A DNA stretch of 64,000 nucleotides, from positions 1-64,000 of the forward strand of contig JAKASX010000006.1 of NCBI GenBank assembly GCA_021818865.1. Reading direction: 5' to 3'. The notes under the pieces were generated by a model. It was given only the letters and a program-made list of their open reading frames with translations. It searched no databases and had not been told where the DNA came from. Of the stretch, positions 25,932 to 33,702 are shown one piece after another (position 1 is the stretch's first letter; each line of letters starts with the position of its first letter). The DNA is from Acidobacteriota bacterium. Lineage in GTDB: Bacteria; Acidobacteriota; Terriglobia; Acidiferrales; UBA7541. The position numbers and the translations under genes are program-made.

Positions 25932-28784
25932 CTACTTTCTTTCCTCGGGATTCGGCCTTTCGCTTTCCGGCAGGTAAAATGCCTCACGAGCGGGGCGATA
26001 GGCGCGTGCGATCCAGAGCGGACGGCGCAAACCTCCCGGACCGGGCGCCGGGCGCGTGGCTTCGAGCCACTTGCGGTACTCGGCGTAAGCTTGGTTCGTG
26101 TCCACGAAAATATCACCGTAGCGATCGTCAGGGCCACAGCGCTCGACGCGCACTTTCTGATGCCAGCAGTGCTGGCCGCTGACCGGATCGGGATGCACGG
26201 GGAAGGTGAGATTCTGGTGCACGCCGGCATCCTGCCAGGGAATGCGCGAGGAATCGGGATCGGAACTCGCAAACGGACGGACGCCATGCACCTGGCGCAT
26301 CTTCCACTGACCCGGCGCGATTTGCTCAATTTTCACCAGGGCGCTCGACCAGCGTGGGGCGCCCGTTTCTTCCTGCAGCCGCCAGCGGCCCAGATGATGC
26401 GAACAGGCGACGACGCCCGGGCGAATCGCTTCGGTCACCCAGATGCGATCGACGAAATAGCCGATCGTCGTTGAGACTTTGACGAGATCATCGGTTCCCA
26501 GACCCAATCGTGCGCCGTCCTCGGGATGCATCCAGACGGGATTGCGGTGGGAAATTTCCGTGAGCCATTTGGAATTTCCCGAGCGGCTGTGAACCAGCGT
26601 GGGCAGGCGGAAGGTGGGCAAAAGGAGCATTTCGCCGCGCGCGAAATCGAACTGGCTGCGATGGACGTGGCTGCGGATGTAGGTGGGAATCGCGGCTTCG
26701 GGCCAGTTCCATTCCTTGAGCGTTCTCGAATAAAACTCGAGCTTGCGCGACGGCGTGGGAAAACCGGCGACCGCCTGGCCGTCGATTTCGACGCCGATCG
26801 CTGAGCCGTTTTTCCGGATAACGCGCGTCGCGGGATCGAGTGTCGCGCCGACGAGTTGGGCGTCACTGAGCGCCTCTTCGTTCAGGCGATAGATATTTTC
26901 CTCGACGAGAAAGGCGCCGTACTTCCGCATGTAGTCGAGCGGAGAGAGATTTTCCTTCGCCGCGGCTTCGGGCAGGCCCGGAACGCTGTTTTCGAAGATC
27001 CAGCGGTAATATTCGCCGACGGTGAGCTTTTCTCCCGGGCGGTAGGGCGATTCGAAATATTTGCGAATGCCCATCGAGCCGTCGGGATCGACGCGCCAGG
27101 AAAGCTCGATCCAGAATTCGTCTTCTTCCCAGATTTCGCCCAGGCCCGCTTCGCGGTGGGCTTCCCATGTGGTTGCGAAGCGGCGCCCTTGGCGCTCGAG
27201 CGCGACGCGCAGCACGGGCTGGCGGAATCCGATCCAGCGCGCCGAATGCGTTTCCTGGCTCATCAGATCGTGGCGCTCGGAGGCGAGGCCCATCGGCAGA
27301 ACGTAATCGGCGAAATTGGCGGTTTCGCTCCATTGGGGCGTGAGACAGGCGTGGCATTCCACCTGGCTTTCGTTCGAGAGCGCCTCGATCCAGCTCATGC
27401 CGTCGGGATTCGTCCATACGGGGTTGTAGACGCGGGTGAAATAGACCGACAGCTTGCCGCGGCCTTCACGCAGGAAGTGCGGCAGGAGGTAACTCATTTC
27501 GAAAAAAGCGAGCGGAAATTCGCGCGGCCACATCATTTCATTCCACGCGTTGGGCGGTGGCGGCATGAGCGGCGGCGCCGGAACGAATTTGTTCCAGGAA
27601 CTGGGCGTCATACCGCCCGGCGTGCCGATGGCGCCGGCGAGCACGGTGAGAAATTGCAGCGCCCGAGCCACTTGCCAGCCGCCGAGGTTGCCGGCGGCGG
27701 CGCTGCGCCAGATGTGGGTCGAAAGCGCCGAACCGGCGCGTGCGACCTCGTGGGCGACTTCGACGATCAGCCTCGCTTCGACGCCGGATTCGCGCTCGGC
27801 GAATTCGGGCGTGTATTCGGCGTAGAGCTCCTTGAGTACTTCGAGGTAATGTTCGAACGTTCGCGGCTCATTCGGGCGTTCGGCGGCCAGATATTCCTCC
27901 CAATTCACCCAGCGGCGAACGAATTCACGATTGAAAAGATTTTCCTCGAGCAGGATGCGGCACATCGCCAGCAGGACGGCAGCTTCACTGCCGGGCCACG
28001 GAGAAAGCCAGTAATCGGCTTTCGAGGCCGTGTTCGAAAGGCGCGTATCGAGGACGCAGAGCTTGGCGCCGGCGGCTTTCGCGTCGAGGATGCGCTGGGC
28101 GTGCGGATTGAAATAATGGCCGGCTTCAAGGTGCGAACTGAGCAGGAGAATGAAACGGGCGTTCGCGAAATCCGGCGAGGGACGATCGTAGCCCTGCCAG
28201 AAGGCGTAGCCGGTGCGCCCGCCGGCCGAGCAGACGTTGGTGTGGCTGTTGTGCGCGTCGAGGCCCCAGGCGTGGAGGATGCGCTGGTTGTAAAGCAACT
28301 CGTGGCCGGGGCGGCCGACGTGGTAGAGGATTTCGTTGCCGCGGCCTTCGCGAATGGCGGAGCGGATGCGAGCGGCCAGGTCGTCGAGCGCTTCATCCCA
28401 AGTCACCCGCTCCCATTTGCCTTCGCCGCGCTTTCCTGCGCGACGCATCGGGAAACGGATTCTCTCGGAATCGTTGACCTGATTGATGGTCGCGGGGCCC
28501 TTGGCGCAATTCCGGCCGCGGCTCCCGGGATGGGCCGGATTGCCTTCGAATTTGCGAATCTGCATCGACTCGCGGTCGACGTAGGCCAGTAAGCCGCAAG
28601 CGGCTTCGCAATTGAAGCAGATCGTTGGAATGAGCGAATAGCGGCGCTCGACGCGCTCGGGCCAGCGCGCCGGATCGAATTCGCTCCAGTCGTTCCAGCG
28701 ATCGGCGGGCGGGAATTTCGCGAGACCGCCGGAGGGCGGCTCGAGATCGAGCGCGGAGGGATGAAGCGGCAGCGAATCTTTCAT
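25932..28784 (-). CDS. molybdopterin (bis-MGD) oxidoreductase, catalytic subunit
   Basis: This 950-residue DMSO-reductase-family enzyme has a [4Fe-4S] site formed by Cys56, Cys59, Cys63 and Cys93. The probable Mo ligand is Cys185 in SHTNVCSAGG, resembling the Psr/Phs group rather than the Asp of NarG. A C-terminal molybdopterin-dinucleotide-binding domain contains a PTFRLPTLVHSRSGN segment. There is no Tat or Sec signal; the N-terminus is acidic and hydrophilic (MKDSLPLHPSALDLEPPSG). It follows the ferredoxin-NrfD gene after 10 bp, so the two form one membrane-bound complex. The substrate cannot be told: polysulfide/thiosulfate reduction, formate or another oxyanion are all possible. Confidence 0.85.
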   Translation of the reverse strand: MKDSLPLHPSALDLEPPSGGLAKFPPADRWNDWSEFDPARWPERVERRYSLIPTICFNCEAACGLLAYVDRESMQIRKFEGNPAHPGSRGRNCAKGPATINQVNDSERIRFPMRRAGKRGEGKWERVTWDEALDDLAARIRSAIREGRGNEILYHVGRPGHELLYNQRILHAWGLDAHNSHTNVCSAGGRTGYAFWQGYDRPSPDFANARFILLLSSHLEAGHYFNPHAQRILDAKAAGAKLCVLDTRLSNTASKADYWLSPWPGSEAAVLLAMCRILLEENLFNREFVRRWVNWEEYLAAERPNEPRTFEHYLEVLKELYAEYTPEFAERESGVEARLIVEVAHEVARAGSALSTHIWRSAAAGNLGGWQVARALQFLTVLAGAIGTPGGMTPSSWNKFVPAPPLMPPPPNAWNEMMWPREFPLAFFEMSYLLPHFLREGRGKLSVYFTRVYNPVWTNPDGMSWIEALSNESQVECHACLTPQWSETANFADYVLPMGLASERHDLMSQETHSARWIGFRQPVLRVALERQGRRFATTWEAHREAGLGEIWEEDEFWIELSWRVDPDGSMGIRKYFESPYRPGEKLTVGEYYRWIFENSVPGLPEAAAKENLSPLDYMRKYGAFLVEENIYRLNEEALSDAQLVGATLDPATRVIRKNGSAIGVEIDGQAVAGFPTPSRKLEFYSRTLKEWNWPEAAIPTYIRSHVHRSQFDFARGEMLLLPTFRLPTLVHSRSGNSKWLTEISHRNPVWMHPEDGARLGLGTDDLVKVSTTIGYFVDRIWVTEAIRPGVVACSHHLGRWRLQEETGAPRWSSALVKIEQIAPGQWKMRQVHGVRPFASSDPDSSRIPWQDAGVHQNLTFPVHPDPVSGQHCWHQKVRVERCGPDDRYGDIFVDTNQAYAEYRKWLEATRPAPGPGGLRRPLWIARAYRPAREAFYLPESERPNPEERK

Positions 28785-28794
28785 GAAGTCCTCG

Positions 28795-30327
28795 TCAACT
28801 CAGCGGCACGGATTGTCCGGCCTCAACCCAAAGATGATCGAACCACCAGACGCCGGCGAGACCAAGCGCGGCGGCGGCAATGGCGGCCCCGGCGCCGGCG
28901 CGGCCCGCGGCGACAAACGCAGCCAGCGCGATCGGCGCGAGCGAGCCGAGAACGACCGCGAGCGCCCAGAAGCGCCGGGCGAGGCGGCCGTGCAGGAGAT
29001 GGTGATGAGCGCGCTTGAGGTCCTCGCTCGCCGGGCCGATGGCCGCTTCTAGAAGAATCATCAGTAGACTGGCGGCGGCCGATGCGACCAGGATGCCGGC
29101 GGCAGGCGCGCGCAAAGCGCTCGCGCCGAGCCCGGGAACTGCCGCGGCGGCGAGAGCGATGGCCGAACCAGCGACGAGCGCCTGCGCCAGTAGATGCCAC
29201 AGGAAAATCGGACTTTGCCAAAGGTCGCGGCCGCGAGCCTGGGCGAAAAGGAACGCGGAATAACAGGCGCTCGCCGCACCCAAAGCGGCAGCCAGCCACG
29301 CCAGAGGCGGCGCGATGCGGCCGAGAAACAGGCCGGAAGCCAACCACGCGGTGGCGAGCGCCCCGTAGGCCATCAGAATCCACGCTCCGATCACGAGCCA
29401 CGAACGGAAATTGGGTTTCGTGATCAGGTAGAAAAAACGCTCCGGGCGCTTCAAATCGAAAACGAGCAGCGCCGACGTGACCGCGAGCGCGGCGAGCGCG
29501 ATGATGGGACTGACCAGGCGGAGAAACGCTCCGGGCGCTCCACCAGCCCAGGCGAGCAGAATCGCGGCGACGAGGAGCGCGCCCGCCGCGACGGATTTCG
29601 TCCATAGATACGCGCCGATTTTCCAGCCCCAGCGCGCCGTATGCGGCACGTCGTAGACCTCGCGGGTTAGCGACGGATCGAACGCGGCCGCGCCGTGCGC
29701 GGCAGCCTCTGCCGCGGCGGCGTCGCGGCGCTCGGCCCAGACGTAGCCCGGCTGAGGAGCGAGGCGCGTCGGTTCCAGAAGGTCGCCCTCAACACCGACG
29801 TAATAAAGCTTCGGCCGCGTGCCTTTCTGCGGTTTGCGCACGGAAACTTTTTCGTTCGCGACCACACGGCTCACGCGGCTCGAAGGATCGTCCAGGTCGC
29901 CGGCCATGATCGCCTGCGTTGGGCAGACGATCACGCAGGCGGGTTCCAGGCCGGTTTCGACGCGATGGGCGCAGAAATTGCATTTCGCCGCCGTCTGCGT
30001 GTTGGGATCGATGTAAAGAGCGTCGTAGGGACAGGCCTGCATGCAGCTTTTGCAGCCGACGCAGCGACGATTATCGAAATCCACGATGCCGTCGGGACGG
30101 CGGTAGAGCGCGCGCGTGGGGCAGATGGCGACGCAGGGAGCGTCCTCGCAATGATTGCAGCGCAGCACCGCGTAATGGCGCCGCGTATTGGGGAAGGCTC
30201 CTTTTTCGATGTATTTCACCCAGGTGCGAAAAACGCCGATCGGGACCTGATGCTCTTCCTTGCAGGCCACCGTACAGGCATGGCAGCCGATACAGCGGTC
30301 CTGATCGATGACAAACCCATAGCGCAT
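28795..30327 (-). CDS. four-cluster ferredoxin fused to an NrfD-type membrane anchor
   Basis: The start is ATG 30327 (MRYGFVIDQDRCIGC), typical of the family; a GTG 12 bp upstream is an alternative. The 510-residue product has 16 cysteines in four ferredoxin motifs within residues 12-150 (CIGCHACTVAC, CNHCEDAPC, CVGCKSC and a last CNFC). A linker of about 100 residues follows, then about eight TM helices of the NrfD/PsrC quinone-binding anchor (about 225-505). The fusion joins the electron-transfer (PsrB/NrfC-like) and membrane (PsrC) subunits, so electrons pass between the quinone pool and the molybdoenzyme encoded 10 bp downstream. No Tat signal is present. Confidence 0.85.
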   Translation of the reverse strand: MRYGFVIDQDRCIGCHACTVACKEEHQVPIGVFRTWVKYIEKGAFPNTRRHYAVLRCNHCEDAPCVAICPTRALYRRPDGIVDFDNRRCVGCKSCMQACPYDALYIDPNTQTAAKCNFCAHRVETGLEPACVIVCPTQAIMAGDLDDPSSRVSRVVANEKVSVRKPQKGTRPKLYYVGVEGDLLEPTRLAPQPGYVWAERRDAAAAEAAAHGAAAFDPSLTREVYDVPHTARWGWKIGAYLWTKSVAAGALLVAAILLAWAGGAPGAFLRLVSPIIALAALAVTSALLVFDLKRPERFFYLITKPNFRSWLVIGAWILMAYGALATAWLASGLFLGRIAPPLAWLAAALGAASACYSAFLFAQARGRDLWQSPIFLWHLLAQALVAGSAIALAAAAVPGLGASALRAPAAGILVASAAASLLMILLEAAIGPASEDLKRAHHHLLHGRLARRFWALAVVLGSLAPIALAAFVAAGRAGAGAAIAAAALGLAGVWWFDHLWVEAGQSVPLS

Positions 30328-30384
30328 AAGATAGGGCACCGCCGGGAGAAAAATGACTTTCGCTGAAGATCCGCCCGGACGGCT

Positions 30385-30415
30385 ATTGTAGCGGCGAAGC
30401 CGCGCGGAGCGCCAA
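30385..30415 (-). promoter_or_regulatory. promoter of the molybdoenzyme operon, long spacer with dyad
   Basis: On the minus strand TTGGCG (30410-30415) and TACAAT (30385-30390) are separated by 19 bp. The spacer begins with a perfect dyad GCGGC-GAA-GCCGC (30391-30403) directly next to the -10. Long spacers with dyads are typical of MerR-type activation, but that is an analogy only. Confidence 0.4.
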
Positions 30416-30426
30416 TCGCGGGAGCA

Positions 30427-31362
30427 TCAGAGATTTCGCCGCCAGGTTTCGGCGACCAGTTTTTTTCCGAAACTGCGATGCGGATGACGGGCGACGCATT
30501 CGAAACCGGCGCGCTGATAAATGCGGCGCGCGGCCAGCAGTTCACTTTGCGTCCAGAGCGTGATTGTGCGGTAGCCGGCCTTGCGTGCGAAGGAAATGCA
30601 CTCCTCGACGAGACGCGAGCCGATGCCGAGACCGCGCGCGGAAGGCTCAACCAGCAGCAGCCGCAGCTTGGCGACTGTTTTCGATTTTTTCACGAGAAAA
30701 ACGGAACCAGCGGGTTCGCCTTCTTTTTCAGCGATCCAGCAGCGCTCGCGGCGACGGTCGATCTGTTGGACGAATTTCGCGACGATTTCGGCCACGAGAG
30801 CTTCGAACTCCTCGTTGTAGCCGTATTCGGCGGCGTAAAGAGCGCCGTGGCGCTCGACCACCCAACCAAGATCGCCCGGGCGCGGGGCGCGCAAATGGAC
30901 GCGCGGATTCCGGTTCGTGGTGGCGCGGCCACCCAGCATGGATTCGACGGTTCCCATCGCTTCGACGATGCGCCTTTGGCCCGAGGGAGACAACGGCCGC
31001 AGAATCGCGCCGACTTCGGCGGCCGAGCGGCGGTCGAGCGGGCGAAACGCTTTCCAGCCGCGCGGGGAGAGCGAGAGCAGCAATTGACGGCCGTCGGAGC
31101 GCGAGCGCTGCTTTTGCAGCAGTCCCTGGCGCTCGAAGCCGGTGAGGATGCGGCTCAGGTAGCCGGGATCGAGGCCCAAATCAGCGACGAGATGGGCGGC
31201 GGTGAGGCGATCGCGATGGGCGAGTTCGTAGAGGACGCGGACTTCGGTGAGAGAGAAGGGGCTGCGATAGGCGCGCTGGTGCAAGAGGCCAATTTTGCAA
31301 GTATAGAAGCGGCTGAAGCGGCGTACGGCTTCGACGCGGCCGGCAAACGGGGTCTCGGGCAT
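30427..31362 (-). CDS. MarR-type HTH regulator fused to a GNAT acetyltransferase
   Basis: A 311-residue fusion: residues about 1-145 are a MarR winged helix (LTEVRVLYELAHRDRLTAAHLVADLGLDPGYLSRILTGFERQGLL) and about 155-311 a GNAT fold with the acetyl-CoA loop VEPSARGLGIGSRLVEECI (Q/RxxGxG/A-like, about 238-256). Such bifunctional proteins are widespread; targets are usually unknown. It has its own promoter and a 15-bp palindrome overlapping the -35 (31394-31423), consistent with autoregulation. It lies 87 bp downstream of the dehydratase on the same strand and could also regulate the carbon-storage genes. Confidence 0.88.
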   Translation of the reverse strand: MPETPFAGRVEAVRRFSRFYTCKIGLLHQRAYRSPFSLTEVRVLYELAHRDRLTAAHLVADLGLDPGYLSRILTGFERQGLLQKQRSRSDGRQLLLSLSPRGWKAFRPLDRRSAAEVGAILRPLSPSGQRRIVEAMGTVESMLGGRATTNRNPRVHLRAPRPGDLGWVVERHGALYAAEYGYNEEFEALVAEIVAKFVQQIDRRRERCWIAEKEGEPAGSVFLVKKSKTVAKLRLLLVEPSARGLGIGSRLVEECISFARKAGYRTITLWTQSELLAARRIYQRAGFECVARHPHRSFGKKLVAETWRRNL

Positions 31363-31393
31363 GGCTCTTCCTTCCCAACGCAGGTGAAGAGCG

Positions 31394-31423
31394 ATGATCC
31401 GACAAGTTGTTGACTAAGTCAAC
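31394..31423 (-). promoter_or_regulatory. marR-GNAT promoter and palindromic operator
   Basis: On the minus strand TTGACT (31417-31422) and GATCAT (31394-31399) are 17 bp apart. A perfect 15-bp palindrome GTTGACT-A-AGTCAAC (31409-31423) covers the -35 box and part of the spacer, as expected of a MarR-family self-repression site. Confidence 0.6.
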
Positions 31424-31449
31424 TATTGGGGCGAGCGACGTGCCCGAAC

Positions 31450-32409
31450 TCAGCGCGCGGCTGCCGACGCGGCGGCGAAATCCACCGCGGTGGTATTTCC
31501 GCCGCTGATTACGACGCCCACGCGCTCGCCCGGCGCGGGAACGTGCTGACGGGAAAGCAGCGCGGCGAATGCGGCGGCGCCACCAGGCTCGGCCACCAGG
31601 CGCGCCGAAGACCAGAGCGCCTGCTGGGCTTGGCGGATGGCGTCGTCGCTCACGAGCACGACGCGCGCCAAGTGCGCGCGGGCGATGGGAAACATCAATT
31701 CGCCGACGCGGCGTGGAGCCAGGGAATCGGCGGCAATGCTGCCAGCGGGAGCGTCCACGGGAGCGCCGGCTTTGAGAGCGGCGGTGAGCGTGGGCGCGCC
31801 TTCGGGCTCGACGCCGATCACCTTGATCGCGCCGGCATACCACGCGGCGATTCCGCCGATCAGCCCTCCGCCGCCGACGGCGACGAGGAGCGTATCGAGC
31901 AGAGGCGCCTGCCGCGCCAGCTCGAGCGCGACGGTGCCCTGGCCGAGCAGCGTTTCCGGCTGATCGTAGGCGTGGATGGGCAACGCGCCCGATTCGCGTG
32001 CCCAGTCTTCGGAAGCGGCGAGGGCGTCGGCATAGCGATTGCCGATGACGACGAGTTCGGCCCCAAATTCGCGAATCCGATTGATTTTCGCGGGCGAGGA
32101 AACGACGGGAACGAAGATCTTCGCTTTCACGCCGAGCTTGCGCGCGGCATAGGCCACGGCGGCGCCGTGGTTGCCGCCGGAAGCGGCGACGACGCCAGCG
32201 GCGGGAATCTGGCGGAGCAGGAGATTGGCGAAGGCGCCACGCGTTTTGAAGGATCCGGCGTGCTGCAATTGCTCGAGCTTCAAAATCAGCGGAAAAGAGG
32301 GCAGGCCGAAATCGGCGCCGTCCGCTTCGAGGATGGGCGTGTAGCGAATGTGCGGCCGAATGGTTTCGTAGGCTGCTCGAATGCTTTTCTGATCGATCGT
32401 TGTCGTGAT
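31450..32409 (-). CDS. serine/threonine dehydratase, PLP-dependent, apparent AUC start
   Basis: The conserved enzyme is about 319 residues. It has TPI..EAD near residue 24-30, the PLP lysine in GSFKTRG (Lys55), SGGNHGAAVAYAARKLGVKAKIF, and the GGGGLIGG phosphate-binding loop. It deaminates Thr/Ser to 2-oxobutyrate/pyruvate. No ATG, GTG or TTG exists in frame before Lys44, except a TTG (32283) inside the conserved LKLEQLQ. The in-frame ATC at 32409 lies 7 bases behind GAGGAG (32417-32422), so translation probably begins there, unless the sequence has an error. Starting at the TTG would lose 42 conserved residues. Confidence 0.8.
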   Translation of the reverse strand: MTTTIDQKSIRAAYETIRPHIRYTPILEADGADFGLPSFPLILKLEQLQHAGSFKTRGAFANLLLRQIPAAGVVAASGGNHGAAVAYAARKLGVKAKIFVPVVSSPAKINRIREFGAELVVIGNRYADALAASEDWARESGALPIHAYDQPETLLGQGTVALELARQAPLLDTLLVAVGGGGLIGGIAAWYAGAIKVIGVEPEGAPTLTAALKAGAPVDAPAGSIAADSLAPRRVGELMFPIARAHLARVVLVSDDAIRQAQQALWSSARLVAEPGGAAAFAALLSRQHVPAPGERVGVVISGGNTTAVDFAAASAAAR

Positions 32410-32457
32410 GTTCGCGCTCCTCGATGCGAATTCTGAATGGCGCCGTCGGCCGAATAG

Positions 32458-33699
32458 TTACTCGCGACCGGGGGGCTTCCCTTGGGCCGAGTCGAGCAAC
32501 TGGCGACATTCACGGGCGATCGCCCAATCCTCCTGCGCCCGAATCACGAGCACGCGGACGGACGAATCGCCCGCGGCGACGTCGGCGTCGCCGGCGGGGT
32601 CCGCGTTTTTCGCGGGATCGAGCCGCAGGCCGAGAAAGGCGAACGGCTCGCACGCGCCGGCGCGAACGTCCGGCGAATTCTCGCCGATTCCGGCGGTAAA
32701 CACCAGCGCATCGAGGCCGCCGAGCGAGGCGAGCATCCATCCGATGCCGGCGCGCAGGCGATGCAGGAAAACGTCGAAGGCGAGCCCGGCGCGAGAATGG
32801 CCCTGCCGCGCGGCGGCGAGAACTTCGCGGAGGTCGCTTGAAACACCGGAAAGGCCGAGCAGGCCGGATTCGCGATTGAGGATGCGGTCGAGATCGTCTG
32901 GAGTGTAGCGATGCTTGCGGGCGAGGTGAATCAGAATGCCGGGATCCACGGAACCCGAGCGCGTGCCCATCATCAGGCCTTCGAGCGGAGTGAACCCCAT
33001 CGTCGTGTCGACGCTGTGGCCGCCGCTGACAGCGGCGAGGGAGCAGCCGTTGCCGAGATGGCAGGTGATTACGCGGAATTCGGCGGGAGTTTTCCCAAGC
33101 ATCCGCGCGGCGCGCTCGGCGCAATAGCGATGATTGATGCCGTGAAAGCCGTAGCGCTCGATTCCCTCGTCGAGCCACGCGTAGGGGCCAGGGTAAACGG
33201 CGGCCGAGCGCGGGAGTGTGCGGTGAAACGCGGTGTCGAAGACGGCGACCTGAGGAACGGAGCCAAGGTGTTTTTCGACCAGGCGCACGCCTTCGATTTC
33301 AGCCCGATTGTGCAGCGGAGCGATTTCGGCGTGGTGCGCGATGGCCTGAAGGACGCGCGCGTCGATGCGCGCGGGTGCGCGAAATTCCGCGCCGCCGTGG
33401 ACGATGCGATGACCAACCGCCTGGATTTCCGACGGCGCGCGAACGGCCGGGGCAGCGCCTTCCCAGAGTCCGCGCAGCATTCGCTCGACTGCGGCGGCGC
33501 GCGTTGTTGCATCGATTCGCTCCTCGATGCGCTCGCCGCGCGAGTTTTCAATGCGCAGCGACGCGGGCTCTTGCGCCAGGCCCCATTCGATTTCGGCTCG
33601 CCAGAGAGCCGGGGGAGGATCGAGCGGGGCGCCGGGCGCCACCTGATAGAGGCGGCACTTCTGGCTGCTCGATCCGGAATTGAGGACGAGAATTTTCAT
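32458..33699 (-). CDS. ackA: acetate kinase
   Basis: This 413-residue ASKHA-fold kinase begins MKILVLNSGSSSQK, with Gln where most AckA proteins have Leu. Further motifs are VGHRIVHGG (about 95), AVFDTAFH, GFHGINHRYC, CHLGNGCSL (about 205), PLEGLMMGTRSGSVDPG (catalytic Arg) and the C-terminal FTAGIGENSPDVR. It converts acetyl-phosphate and ADP to acetate and ATP. It lies 3 bp downstream of xfp, so the two enzymes form a unit that turns phosphoketolase product into ATP. No pta gene is present here. Confidence 0.95.
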   Translation of the reverse strand: MKILVLNSGSSSQKCRLYQVAPGAPLDPPPALWRAEIEWGLAQEPASLRIENSRGERIEERIDATTRAAAVERMLRGLWEGAAPAVRAPSEIQAVGHRIVHGGAEFRAPARIDARVLQAIAHHAEIAPLHNRAEIEGVRLVEKHLGSVPQVAVFDTAFHRTLPRSAAVYPGPYAWLDEGIERYGFHGINHRYCAERAARMLGKTPAEFRVITCHLGNGCSLAAVSGGHSVDTTMGFTPLEGLMMGTRSGSVDPGILIHLARKHRYTPDDLDRILNRESGLLGLSGVSSDLREVLAAARQGHSRAGLAFDVFLHRLRAGIGWMLASLGGLDALVFTAGIGENSPDVRAGACEPFAFLGLRLDPAKNADPAGDADVAAGDSSVRVLVIRAQEDWAIARECRQLLDSAQGKPPGRE

Positions 33700-33702
33700 C
33701 GG

